Positions 1 through 8,717 of a stretch of 64,000 bases of DNA are shown here, piece by piece. A program made the translations under genes and the position numbers. Source of the DNA: Gammaproteobacteria bacterium (GTDB taxonomy: Bacteria; Pseudomonadota; Gammaproteobacteria; Pseudomonadales; Pseudohongiellaceae); NCBI GenBank assembly GCA_008081045.1, contig VMDC01000001.1:1-64000 (forward strand), read 5' to 3'. The stretch's first letter is position 1, and each line of letters begins with the position of its first letter. A model generated the notes under the pieces. That model searched no databases, was not told where the DNA came from, and was given only the letters and a program-made list of their open reading frames with translations.

Positions 1-87
1 CTGATCAGCTGTGACCCCGTCGTGGGCGCATTGAGGAGTTCTCTTTGCGCGCTCCATGCCGCAGTCGCGCCACTGGCGCGCTCACCC

Positions 88-771
88 TCAGGAAAGTGGT
101 TCTGCCCGTCTGGTTTCCACGCCGTCTGCCGTGCCGAGCAGCAGAATATCGGCGCCCCGCTGCGCAAAAAGCCCGTTGGTGACAACTCCGGTAATCTGAT
201 TCAGATCCCGCTCCAGCTGTCTGGGGTCGAGGATGTCCAGATTGTAGACGTCCAGTATGTGATTGCCATTGTCCGTCACGCACCCTTCGCGATAGACCGG
301 ATCACCGCCGAGCTTGACGATTTCCCGGCCCACATAACTGCGCGCCATCGGAATAATCTCGACAGGCAGAGGAAACTCACCGAGCACACCGACCATCTTC
401 GATGCATCCGCGATACAGACGAACTCTTTCGAGGCGGCAGCGAGAATTTTCTCTCGGGTCAGAGCGGCGCCGCCGCCCTTGATCAGCTGCAGGTGCGCAT
501 TGCTCTCATCGGCGCCGTCAACATAGATCGCAATCTGACCGGCGCTGTTGAGGTCAAAGACCGGAATATTGTGTGATTTGAGGCGCCGGGCGGTTTCTTC
601 CGAACTGGCGACTGTGCCTTCGAGCCGGTCACTGATTTTACCGAGTTCCTCAATGAAGAAATTTGCGGTGGACCCGGTGCCCACGCCGAGAATCATGTCG
701 TCTTCCAGTTTGCTCTCGACATAATCGAAGGCAGCTTTCGCTACCGCCTGTTTGAGTTCATCTTGTGTCAT
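88..771 (-). CDS. rpiA: ribose-5-phosphate isomerase A
   Basis: Interconverts ribose 5-phosphate and ribulose 5-phosphate in the non-oxidative pentose phosphate pathway, in the cytoplasm. The 227-residue product is close to the usual 219 residues. The phosphate-binding GTGST (31-35), the DGADE motif (85-89) and the [11 protein letters not shown] block (98-108), which carries the catalytic Glu (107), are all present. It is encoded just downstream of psd on the same strand (24 bp gap), so the two may share a transcript. Nothing recognisable lies between it and the left window edge. The family assignment is secure. Confidence 0.97.
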   Translation of the reverse strand: MTQDELKQAVAKAAFDYVESKLEDDMILGVGTGSTANFFIEELGKISDRLEGTVASSEETARRLKSHNIPVFDLNSAGQIAIYVDGADESNAHLQLIKGGGAALTREKILAAASKEFVCIADASKMVGVLGEFPLPVEIIPMARSYVGREIVKLGGDPVYREGCVTDNGNHILDVYNLDILDPRQLERDLNQITGVVTNGLFAQRGADILLLGTADGVETRRAEPLS

Positions 772-795
772 AGTGGCCTCTGTGGGTTCTGGGCG

Positions 796-1638
796 TTAAG
801 TGGATTGTGCAAGCAGTTGACCCATGCGCACGCTAGAGTGGGTCTGCAGGGTGGGGTCGAGTTGAACCGCATCTGGCTCGAACAGCACAATGGCGGTCGA
901 CCCCAGACAGAATCTGCCGAGTTCCGCCCCCTTGGCCAGCTCGACCGGCGGGGCTGTCCCGGCATATTCAGTCAGCCGGCGGGATTTCGCCGGCCCCGGG
1001 CAGACCTGCCCTGACCAGACCGTCTGAATTCCGGCGACAATCATTGCGCCGACCAGCACCACCGCCATCAGTCCCTGATCAGTCTCGAACAGACTTACCA
1101 GGCGTTCATTGCGGGCGAACAGCCCGGGGACGGAATCGGCCGTGAGGCGATTGACGGAGAACAGTTTGCCCGGCACATAGATTGTTCGCAGTAGCCTGCC
1201 CGCAAGCGGCATATGAACCCGATGATAGTCACGGGGCGAAAGATAGACGGTGGCGAAGCTGCCACCGACAAAGCGATGGGACTCCTCATCGGTCAGCAAC
1301 TGCGCCACGGTGTAGTGCTTGCCTTTGGCCTGCAGGATTCTGTTTTCGTCGATGCGGCCCAGCTCACTGATGGTGCCATCAGCGGGACACACCACCGCGC
1401 CGACAGAGGCATCAATGGGGCGGGCGTCGGGCGTCAGTGCGCGGGTAAAAAAGGCGTTGAAGTTGTCGAACTCCGCCGGATCCTGAATGACGGCCTCGCT
1501 CATATCGACCCGGTAACGGCGGATAAACCAGCGGATCAGCCACCTGCTCGCCCACGTGCTTTCTGCCAGTCTGCCGGTCAGGCGGGACAGCCCATGATGC
1601 GGTACCAGATATTGCAGAAGTATAAAGAGTCGCGACAA
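796..1638 (-). CDS. psd: phosphatidylserine decarboxylase proenzyme
   Basis: Makes phosphatidylethanolamine from phosphatidylserine at the inner membrane. The 280-residue proenzyme carries the LGST self-cleavage site (245-248); cleavage before the Ser creates the pyruvoyl group of the alpha chain, leaving a short C-terminal alpha subunit of about 34 residues. Family blocks such as PADGTISELG and SPRDYHRVHMP are intact. The gene is divergent from rsgA, and the psd/rsgA/orn neighbourhood is conserved across gammaproteobacteria. Confidence 0.97.
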   Translation of the reverse strand: MSRLFILLQYLVPHHGLSRLTGRLAESTWASRWLIRWFIRRYRVDMSEAVIQDPAEFDNFNAFFTRALTPDARPIDASVGAVVCPADGTISELGRIDENRILQAKGKHYTVAQLLTDEESHRFVGGSFATVYLSPRDYHRVHMPLAGRLLRTIYVPGKLFSVNRLTADSVPGLFARNERLVSLFETDQGLMAVVLVGAMIVAGIQTVWSGQVCPGPAKSRRLTEYAGTAPPVELAKGAELGRFCLGSTAIVLFEPDAVQLDPTLQTHSSVRMGQLLAQST

Positions 1639-2050
1639 ACCGATTTCCCAATGCGCAGCCGGGCCTATTCTACTCTGTCAGCCGGCCCGACTGATAGGCG
1701 AACGCGACAGTCCGCGACCGGCTGCCCCCTGTTTGTCTGCGGTGTTATCATCCGACGCAATCCACTTCAGTCAATCGCCCGCGCAAACCCGCGCGGTGAA
1801 AAGAACTCATACCGCTCATGCGCGCTGCGACCCAAGCCTTCATGCACACCCCTATTCACCCGCTCAGGTCAATCTGTCAGGTCAGTGGGTCCGTTACGCA
1901 CAGCGGGCAGTGGCCTGTTCACGGCGCGCACGCCCAGTCAGGCGCATGCCGTCTGCCTCGCCCCTGCCGCAGGCTCGCGCGTTCAACCGCTGTGCCCTGC
2001 GCTGGTCGGTTGGCGGCAGCCTCTCGCTCCGGCCGCGTCGGGGGATTGTC
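1639..2050. other. intergenic region between psd and rsgA
   Basis: About 410 bp separate the divergent psd and rsgA starts. An open frame runs upstream of rsgA to 1733, but its translation is Arg/Pro/Ser-rich with no family likeness, so I read it as GC-driven open frame. Promoters for both genes presumably lie here; I see no convincing -35/-10 pair, repeat or RNA gene. Confidence 0.5.
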
Positions 2051-3106
2051 ATGACCGATGCCGCCCTGCGCGCCTACTCGCTTACCGAACTCGGATGGCA
2101 GGGGGTCTTCCGGCAGCAACTGACGCTTGAAGAACACGGCCGGTTGCAGCCAATGCGGCTGATTGAACAAAGCCGTCAGGAGGTGACGCTGATCGGGGAG
2201 CAGGGCTGCTTCACGCTCGCCCTGCTGTCGTCCATGCCGCAGATGGTTGTCGGGGATTGGGTGCTGGTGAACAGCGAAGGCAGCTTTGAGCGCCTGCTTG
2301 ACCGGAGTACCTGCTTTCGACGCATCGCGGCAGGCCACCAGAAGCAGGAGCAGCTGATTGCCTCAAATGTCGATACCGCTTTTATCGTCTGCTCTCTCAA
2401 CGATGACTTTAACCTGAACCGGATCGAACGCTATCTGGCCATGGTGCATGATGCGGGCGCGGAGCCGGTGGTGGTGCTGACCAAGAAGGATCTGCGCACG
2501 GACGGGGACGAGCTGTCAGCTCAGGTGCGGGCACTGTCAGCAAATCTGGTCGTGGAAAGCGTCAACAGTCTTGAGCCTGAAACGGCTCAGATTCTGTCAC
2601 CCTGGTGCCGGCAGTCCCACACCGTCGTCATGCTGGGCTCTTCCGGCGCCGGCAAATCGACGTTGACCAACACCCTGCTGGGCGAACAGCGGCAGCTGAC
2701 CGCACAGATCCGCGAAGACGACAGTAAAGGCCGTCACACTACCACGGCCCGGTCGCTGATTCCGATGGCAGGCGGTGCCATGCTGCTGGATACGCCGGGC
2801 ATGCGCGAGCTGCAGCTGGTAGACATGGAAGCCGGTGTCGCCGCGACATTTTCCGATATTGAGACACTCGCCGGTCAGTGCCGGTTTAATGACTGTCGTC
2901 ATGATTCTGAACCGGGGTGTGCAGTGCAGGCCGCCATTGCTGGCGAAACGCTCTCAGCCCGGCGCCTGGAGAACTATAACAAGCTGATGCGCGAGCAGGC
3001 ATTGAATGCGGCAACACTGGCGCAAAGGCGCGCCAGTGACAAAAGCCAGGGGAAATTCATCAAAAAGACCCTCAATCAGTCCGTCCGCAACAAGCGCGGC
3101 CTCTAG
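2051..3106 (+). CDS. rsgA: ribosome small subunit-dependent GTPase A
   Basis: GTPase that assists late maturation of the 30S subunit. From the ATG at 2051 the product is 351 residues, the normal length; the ORF track extends it to 457, but those extra residues look non-coding. The GTPase motifs occur in the circularly permuted order typical of this family: TKKD (G4, 144-147), then the P-loop GSSGAGKST (196-204), then DTPG (G3, 247-250). The C-terminal zinc site follows (C277, C282, H284, C290), preceded by an N-terminal OB-fold region. orn follows on the same strand after about 150 bp. Confidence 0.95.
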   Translation: MTDAALRAYSLTELGWQGVFRQQLTLEEHGRLQPMRLIEQSRQEVTLIGEQGCFTLALLSSMPQMVVGDWVLVNSEGSFERLLDRSTCFRRIAAGHQKQEQLIASNVDTAFIVCSLNDDFNLNRIERYLAMVHDAGAEPVVVLTKKDLRTDGDELSAQVRALSANLVVESVNSLEPETAQILSPWCRQSHTVVMLGSSGAGKSTLTNTLLGEQRQLTAQIREDDSKGRHTTTARSLIPMAGGAMLLDTPGMRELQLVDMEAGVAATFSDIETLAGQCRFNDCRHDSEPGCAVQAAIAGETLSARRLENYNKLMREQALNAATLAQRRASDKSQGKFIKKTLNQSVRNKRGL

Positions 3107-3256
3107 TCGGACGGATCGACTTCAGCACAGGGTGTCAGATCGGTGCCGTTCTCTGGCCGGGTGCGCCTGTCCATGCCTGTTCCGGTGGCAGGCCGTCGCG
3201 GTTGTGCGGCGGGCTTGCTACACTGCACCCAACGCGTACTGGCTGAGGACACAGGC

Positions 3257-3799
3257 ATGGATAAATCTCAGAATCTGATCTGGATTGATCTGGAGATGAC
3301 CGGGCTGAAGCCCGATACCGACCGCATCATTGAAATCGCCACGCTGGTTACGGATGCCGATCTGAATATCCTGGCTGAAGGTCCGGTGCTGGCGATCAGC
3401 CAGAGTGAAGAGAGGCTTGCCGCGATGGATGACTGGAACCAGCATCATCATGGTCAGTCCGGCCTGATTGATCGCGTTAAAAACAGCACGCTGGACGAAG
3501 CGGCTGCGGCGCAGCAGACGCTCGACTTCCTGTCACGTTACTCAGACAAGAACGCCTCCCCGATGTGTGGTAACAGCATTTGTCAGGACCGGCGCTTTCT
3601 GGCGAACTACATGCCTGAGCTGGAGGCATTCTTTCACTATCGCAATCTGGATGTCAGTTCACTCAAGGAACTGGTCAAGCGATGGAAGCCGGACATTCAG
3701 GCCGGACTGCAGAAAAAGGCTACCCACCAGGCCATGGAAGACATCAAGGATTCGGTGAACGAGCTGATTTACTACCGGGAACATTTTCTGGCGGTGTAG
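3257..3799 (+). CDS. orn: oligoribonuclease
   Basis: DnaQ-fold 3'-5' exoribonuclease that degrades 2-5 nt RNA, including pGpG, and so completes mRNA and c-di-GMP turnover. The 180-residue product from the ATG at 3257 matches the family length; the track start at 3143 adds an unsupported N-terminus. The DEDDh residues are visible: DLE near residue 11, an Asp in CQDRRF, and the HQAMEDI block with the catalytic His and last Asp. A GAGGAC element precedes the start. The gene faces queG, with the heptamer array between them. Confidence 0.96.
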   Translation: MDKSQNLIWIDLEMTGLKPDTDRIIEIATLVTDADLNILAEGPVLAISQSEERLAAMDDWNQHHHGQSGLIDRVKNSTLDEAAAAQQTLDFLSRYSDKNASPMCGNSICQDRRFLANYMPELEAFFHYRNLDVSSLKELVKRWKPDIQAGLQKKATHQAMEDIKDSVNELIYYREHFLAV

Positions 3800-3805
3800 C
3801 CTGAG

Positions 3806-3910
3806 CCGGGCTCAGGGCTCAGGGCTCAGGGCTTAGGACTTAGGGTTTGGAGTTTGGGGCTCAGGGCTAACGGTTCAGAGTTCAGGGCTAACGGTTCAGA
3901 GCTCAGGGCG
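3806..3910. repeat. 7-bp tandem repeat array (15 units)
   Basis: Fifteen consecutive heptamers stay in exact 7-bp phase without indels. The commonest unit is CAGGGCT (five copies); variants include TAGGACT, TAGGGTT, TGGAGTT, TGGGGCT, AACGGTT and CAGAGTT. The right-hand part shows a 21-bp higher-order period, CAGGGCT-AACGGTT-CAGAGYT twice. The array starts 6 bp after the orn stop and runs through the queG stop (3903-3905). It is a degenerate microsatellite-like tract between convergent genes; I see no obvious terminator hairpin in it. Confidence 0.93.
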
Positions 3911-4964
3911 CCGCCCCGCCATGCTGCGCCAGCGCCCAGTCAATATGCTCTTTGACCATGGCGCTGGCCGAGTTTCTTCTGCTGCGCAGCGCAGCAAGCA
4001 CCTGCGGTGAACTCTCGGCGTTCCCCAGACCCACCGCCAGATTTCGCAGCCAGCACTCATAGCCAATTCGCCGGATCGGCGAACCTTCAGTGCGCGCCAT
4101 AAATTCCTGCTCGCTCCACATGAACAGATCCAGCAGTGCAGAGCGGTCGAGCGCGTGGCGGGGCGAGTAGTCAGTCTCTTCGCTGATGCGGGTGAATTTG
4201 TTCCACGGGCAGACCAGCTGACAATCATCGCAGCCGAAGACCCGGTTACCCATGGCCCGGCGGAACTCGACCGGGATACTGCCGCGCAGCTCAATGGTGA
4301 GATAGGAGATGCAGCGTTTCGCATCCATCTTGTTGGGCGCGATAAACGCATCGGTAGGGCAGACATCGAGACAGGCGCGGCAGCTACCGCAGTGGTCTGT
4401 TGCGGGTTCATCGACCGGCAGGGGCAGATCGGTGAAAAGTTCACCGAGGAAAAACCATGAGCCGGCCTGCTTGTTAATCAGCATCGTATTCTTGCCGATC
4501 CAGCCCAGCCCGGACTTCTCTGCCAGCGCCCGTTCCAGAACCGGTGCGCTGTCGACAAACGCGCGATAGCCGAACTGGCCGACTTCTGACTGGATTTTAT
4601 CGGCCAGCTTCTGCAGGCGTTTGCGCATGACTTTATGGTAGTCCCGACCCCTTGCGTAACGGGCAATATAGGCAGTGTTGCGCTCCGACAGCGGGGCGAG
4701 AGAATTGTCCGCCACTTTTGCATAGTCCATGCGCACAGTGATGATGCGACAGGTGCCTTCATGCAGGCGTTCAGGATAAAGACGCTTATCGACGTTGTCA
4801 GCCATATAGGCCATGTCGCCGTGACAGTCCTCGCTGAGCCACTGTCGGTAGCTGTCGTGATAGTTACCAAGATCGACGTCGGTGATAGCCAGTTGCGCAA
4901 AGCCAAGCTCATGACCCCACGCTCTGATGGATTTGGTGAGCTGCTTGTAATTCGGTTCTGACAT
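3903..4964 (-). CDS. queG: epoxyqueuosine reductase
   Basis: Cobalamin-dependent iron-sulfur enzyme that reduces epoxyqueuosine to queuosine in tRNA, the last step of Q synthesis. The two [4Fe-4S] ligand blocks are clear, CGSCRACLDVCP and CDDCQLVCPWN, followed by a HEAT-like C-terminal region. I start at the ATG at 4964 (353 aa), 4 bp after the upstream aminotransferase stop, rather than at 5015, which would lie inside that gene. The last codons and stop run into the heptamer array, so repeat drift may have altered the C-terminus. Confidence 0.95.
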   Translation of the reverse strand: MSEPNYKQLTKSIRAWGHELGFAQLAITDVDLGNYHDSYRQWLSEDCHGDMAYMADNVDKRLYPERLHEGTCRIITVRMDYAKVADNSLAPLSERNTAYIARYARGRDYHKVMRKRLQKLADKIQSEVGQFGYRAFVDSAPVLERALAEKSGLGWIGKNTMLINKQAGSWFFLGELFTDLPLPVDEPATDHCGSCRACLDVCPTDAFIAPNKMDAKRCISYLTIELRGSIPVEFRRAMGNRVFGCDDCQLVCPWNKFTRISEETDYSPRHALDRSALLDLFMWSEQEFMARTEGSPIRRIGYECWLRNLAVGLGNAESSPQVLAALRSRRNSASAMVKEHIDWALAQHGGAAP

Positions 4965-4968
4965 GACC

Positions 4969-6108
4969 TTAGAGTGCGCAGAGGATCTCGGCGGCGCGCT
5001 CCAGTGTGCTGTCATCCTTGCAAAAGCAGAAACGGATGATTCGGGTATCAGGTGCCTCCCGATAGAAAGGCGCGAGCGGAATCGCGGCCACGCCTTTCTC
5101 CTGAGTCAGCTCCGTCACAAAAGCCATGTCATCCTTGCTGCTGATTGCACTGTAATCCACCAGCTGGAAATAGGTTCCGTTTGAAGGGCTGAAGCGAAAC
5201 CGGGAATCCTGCAGCAGCGTGCAGAAGTAATCCCGTTTGGCCTGATAGAAGGCAGGCAGCTCGGTTGCGTGCTCGGCGCACTCCTGCATGAAGTCGGCGA
5301 TGGCGTACTGCAGAAAGCTTGTCGTTGTGAAGGTGACAAACTGATGAATTTTCCTGAATTCTTCAGTTAGCGCCGGTCTGGCGATGCAGTAGGCGAGTTT
5401 CCAGCCGGTGGCGTGATAGGTTTTGCCGAATGAAAAAACGGCGAAGCTGCGCTCTCTGAGCAGTGGGTGGCTCAACACGCTCAGGTGCTGCTCGCCATCA
5501 AATACCATATGCTCATACACTTCGTCGGACAGTACCAGAATTGCCGTGTCTTTGATGAGTTCCGCCAGAGCGTCCAGATCGCTCGGCGCCAGCGTCACAC
5601 CGCAGGGATTATGCGGGGTATTGATGATGATGAGTCGTGTTCGTGACGTCAGGCTGTCCGCAACCCGATTCCAGTCAATCGAATAATCCGGCAGCTGCAG
5701 CGGCACCCTTACCGGGATGCCGCCCGCCATCAGAATGGCGGGCTCATAGGAATCGTACGCCGGGTCAAACATGATGACTTCATCGCCGGCCTGTACAGAA
5801 GCCTGCACGGCATCAAACAGCGCTTCGGTGGCACCGGAGGTCACCGTGACTTCAGTCTCATGATCCGCAGCAAAGCCATACAGCGTATCAACCTTGCGGC
5901 TAATCGCCTGGCGTAGAGCGGGTATGCCTGCCATCGGGGGGTATTGATTCCTTCGGTCGTTAAGATAGTGAGACACCAGATCCTTCAATCGTTCGGGGCA
6001 GTCGAAATCCGGAAACCCCTGAGAAAGATTGATGGCACCGTGCTCCTGAGCCATCTTCGACATGACGGTAAAGATTGTGGTGCCGACGTCCGGCAATTTA
6101 CTTTGCAC
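4969..6108 (-). CDS. ybdL: PLP-dependent methionine aminotransferase (YbdL type)
   Basis: Fold-type I aminotransferase of 379 residues closely resembling E. coli YbdL over its whole length. The N-terminus (LPDVGTTIFTVMSKMA, then INLSQGFPDF), NTPHNPCG, SDEVYEH and the PLP-lysine block SFGKTYHATGWK are all present. YbdL prefers methionine, with some His and Phe activity. It is followed after 4 bp by queG, suggesting co-transcription. The divergent neighbour is ovoA; this is not OvoB, which belongs to another PLP subgroup. Confidence 0.9.
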   Translation of the reverse strand: MQSKLPDVGTTIFTVMSKMAQEHGAINLSQGFPDFDCPERLKDLVSHYLNDRRNQYPPMAGIPALRQAISRKVDTLYGFAADHETEVTVTSGATEALFDAVQASVQAGDEVIMFDPAYDSYEPAILMAGGIPVRVPLQLPDYSIDWNRVADSLTSRTRLIIINTPHNPCGVTLAPSDLDALAELIKDTAILVLSDEVYEHMVFDGEQHLSVLSHPLLRERSFAVFSFGKTYHATGWKLAYCIARPALTEEFRKIHQFVTFTTTSFLQYAIADFMQECAEHATELPAFYQAKRDYFCTLLQDSRFRFSPSNGTYFQLVDYSAISSKDDMAFVTELTQEKGVAAIPLAPFYREAPDTRIIRFCFCKDDSTLERAAEILCAL

Positions 6109-6299
6109 AGCGAATCCCCTATGGTGCGTGTCTCCGAGCCTGCAGTATAGCCTCGTCGGGCCTCATTCTAACCGAATATGGCCCGCGCACAGTATGTGTT
6201 AACAGAGTGAATAGATGCAGTTTCAGTCGCAGTTTGTCTGGCGACACTCCCACACGCTGAGCACCAACGATTACTCAAACAGTCTTCCGAAGGTGAATC

Positions 6300-8594
6300 A
6301 TGTCGACTCAACAAGCTTTGCGGGAACCGCCGCAAACCGCAACCCAATCCGCCGATGCTTCTTCCGATGCCGGCTCTTTACCGCTGCTTAATCTTGCGTC
6401 CGGCCGTGAGGCCGTGCTGGAGTATTTTGAGAATACCTGGGCGCTGACCGAACAGCTGTTCTCCAGTCTGGCCAGCGACGAAGCCTACTACGTCAGACCC
6501 TATCACAAGACACGCCATCCGCTGGTTTTTTACTACGCCCACCCGGTGTGCTTTTACGTAAACAAAATGCTGGTAAGCGGCCTGATCGACAAGCCGGTCA
6601 ATCAGGAGTTCGAGTTGCTGTTTGAAACGGGCGTCGATGAAATGAACTGGGACGATCTGCACGAAGGTGAGCAGGACGTCTGGCCGGCACTGGATCAGGT
6701 GAGACAGTATCGCGATGCGGTCTATGAACTGGTGCGAGAGGTGATCCGGACCCATCCCTCGCTGGACAAGCCGATCACCATGGCCTCGCCAGCCTGGTCG
6801 CTGGCCATGGGCTTCGAACACGAGCGCATTCATCTGGAAACCTCTTCTGTGCTGATTCGGGAGCTGCCGCTGGAATATGTCAAGGAACCGGATGTCTGGC
6901 CGGACTGGTTAACCGCACCGGCAGCACAGAACTATGAGCCTGTGGAGGGCGCGGATTACCCCACCAACGAATTGCTGGAGGTAGCGCCTACCCGCGTCAG
7001 TCTCGGCAAGCCGCATGGCTGGCCGACTTTCGGCTGGGACAACGAGTACGGCCAGGATCAGCGTGAGGTCAATTCTTTTCAGGCCAGCAAGTTCCTTATC
7101 AGCAACGGGGAATACTTCCGGTTCGTCAAGGCCGGGGGTTATGAGCAGCGCCGCTACTGGTCTGAATCCGGCTGGGGGTGGCGTCAGTTCAGAAATGTAA
7201 AGTGGCCGACTTTCTGGGTGCAGGATGGCCCGGCAGGCTCTCATCGCTACAAGCTGCGGACAACCTTCAGCGAAATACCCATGCAGTGGAGCTGGCCGGC
7301 CGTGGTCAATTACTACGAGGCAAAGGCCTATTGTGCCTGGCTCACCGAGCAGGATGAGGCGAAGATGCCCTATCGTCTGCTGCAGGAAAGCGAGCATCTG
7401 GCGATTCGGGATCCGGCACTGAGTGCCGCCATCGATTTTGAGCCCGGCGCAGCCGAACAGATTGATCTCGACAGCGTAATGGCCTGCGGCACGGTGCCCG
7501 CAATCAATCACAATCTGCGTTATGGCAGCGAGGGTGCCGTTGACGCGCTCCATGCCAACGAGCAGGGGTTTCACGACACGTTCGGCAATGTCTGGCAGTG
7601 GTGCGAGGACCCGTTTCACCCCCTGCCGGAATTTAAAATTCACCCCTTTTACACCGACTTCAGCACACCCTGCTTTGACGGTGAGCACCAGATGATTTTA
7701 GGCGGCTCCTTCATCAGCACGGGAGATGAGGCGAGCATCTGGTCACGGTTTCATTTCCGGCCCCATTTCTTTCAGCATGCCGGCTTCAGGGTTGTCCTCG
7801 ACACCGGTGCCGCGGGCAAAAAGGGGGACAAGTACGATACCGACGAACTCGTCAATCAGTATCTGCTGTTCCATTTTGGCTCACAGGCGGAGCAGCAGGA
7901 TGAAGCGCTCGCGAAGCGAATTGAATTTCCGTCGGTGGTTAACCTCATCGACCGCACGGTTGAACTGATGAACCAGTTCGCGCCCCGGCGGTTGAGGGCA
8001 CTGGATCTTGGCTGCGCGGTAGGCCGCTCGACTTTTGAATTGGCAAGAACCTTCGACTCGGTGGTCGGACTTGACTACAGCGATGCGTTTATAGATGCCG
8101 CGGAGCATCTGCGGCAACAGCGGTCAATGGAATACAAGCGCTGGGACACCGGCGCGCATCACACCCGCCTTAAGGCGAGCATCGATGAGCGCATTGATCG
8201 GGAGCGAATCGGATTTGTGCAGGGTGATGCGGCTAATCTGGCCGGCGCGCCCATGGTACAGAACAACGAGCAATACGATGCCATATTGCTCAGTAATCTG
8301 ATGTGCCGCCTGTCGGCACCGGCGCACTGTCTGCAGCAGTTCACTGAATCTGATCGCTACCTGAAGTCCGGTGGCATTCTGGTCATCAGTTCGCCGAATA
8401 CCTGGATGGCTCAGTACACCGATCCGGTGAATTTTCTGGATGGTGCAGACAGCGCTGAAACGCTTGCTGCTCTCGGTGAGTGTCTGCCCGGCTTTGAACT
8501 GCTGCATGAAGAGGATTTGCCCTTCATGATCCGCGAACACCGGAGGAAGTACGAGTACATCGTCGCGCAGGTTTCGGTGTGGCGCAAACTCTAG
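6300..8594 (+). CDS. ovoA: ovothiol synthase OvoA (sulfoxide synthase and methyltransferase)
   Basis: Catalyses oxygen-dependent joining of cysteine to C5 of histidine and N-methylation of the thiohistidine product, making ovothiol A with OvoB. The 764-residue protein has the expected three parts: a DinB-like iron-binding domain (about 40-200, with HPLVFYYAH and HERIHLE, H174/H178), an FGE-sulfatase/SUMF1 domain (about 215-500, ending in GNVWQWCEDP and GGSF) and a SAM methyltransferase (about 560-720, LDLGCAVGRSTFE). The start is the ATG at 6300. A bidirectional terminator follows. No ovoB lies beside it. Confidence 0.95.
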   Translation: MSTQQALREPPQTATQSADASSDAGSLPLLNLASGREAVLEYFENTWALTEQLFSSLASDEAYYVRPYHKTRHPLVFYYAHPVCFYVNKMLVSGLIDKPVNQEFELLFETGVDEMNWDDLHEGEQDVWPALDQVRQYRDAVYELVREVIRTHPSLDKPITMASPAWSLAMGFEHERIHLETSSVLIRELPLEYVKEPDVWPDWLTAPAAQNYEPVEGADYPTNELLEVAPTRVSLGKPHGWPTFGWDNEYGQDQREVNSFQASKFLISNGEYFRFVKAGGYEQRRYWSESGWGWRQFRNVKWPTFWVQDGPAGSHRYKLRTTFSEIPMQWSWPAVVNYYEAKAYCAWLTEQDEAKMPYRLLQESEHLAIRDPALSAAIDFEPGAAEQIDLDSVMACGTVPAINHNLRYGSEGAVDALHANEQGFHDTFGNVWQWCEDPFHPLPEFKIHPFYTDFSTPCFDGEHQMILGGSFISTGDEASIWSRFHFRPHFFQHAGFRVVLDTGAAGKKGDKYDTDELVNQYLLFHFGSQAEQQDEALAKRIEFPSVVNLIDRTVELMNQFAPRRLRALDLGCAVGRSTFELARTFDSVVGLDYSDAFIDAAEHLRQQRSMEYKRWDTGAHHTRLKASIDERIDRERIGFVQGDAANLAGAPMVQNNEQYDAILLSNLMCRLSAPAHCLQQFTESDRYLKSGGILVISSPNTWMAQYTDPVNFLDGADSAETLAALGECLPGFELLHEEDLPFMIREHRRKYEYIVAQVSVWRKL

Positions 8595-8642
8595 CACGAG
8601 CCTGAGTGAGTCGCTCCGGTTTGCCGGGCGGCGGCGGGCATT

Positions 8643-8671
8643 AAAAAAGGGCCACACAGTGGCCCTTTTTT
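8643..8671. terminator. bidirectional rho-independent terminator
   Basis: A perfect 7-bp stem (GGGCCAC/GTGGCCC) with a 3-nt loop is flanked by six A on the left and six T on the right. It separates the convergent ovoA and tolC genes and should work in both directions. Confidence 0.92.
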
Positions 8672-8717
8672 ATACCGGGTTGATACCGGCGACGCGCACC
8701 GGTCAGGTGGCGTACCG

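Noticed and set aside
22-576. 184-codon plus-strand ORF opposite rpiA
   Set aside because: Antisense shadow of rpiA; no protein likeness.
1733-2050. N-terminal extension of the rsgA frame
   Set aside because: Low-complexity Arg/Ser/Pro composition, no similarity to RsgA N-termini, and the product from 2051 has the right length.
3806-3910. CRISPR array
   Set aside because: Units are only 7 bp, contiguous, with no spacers.
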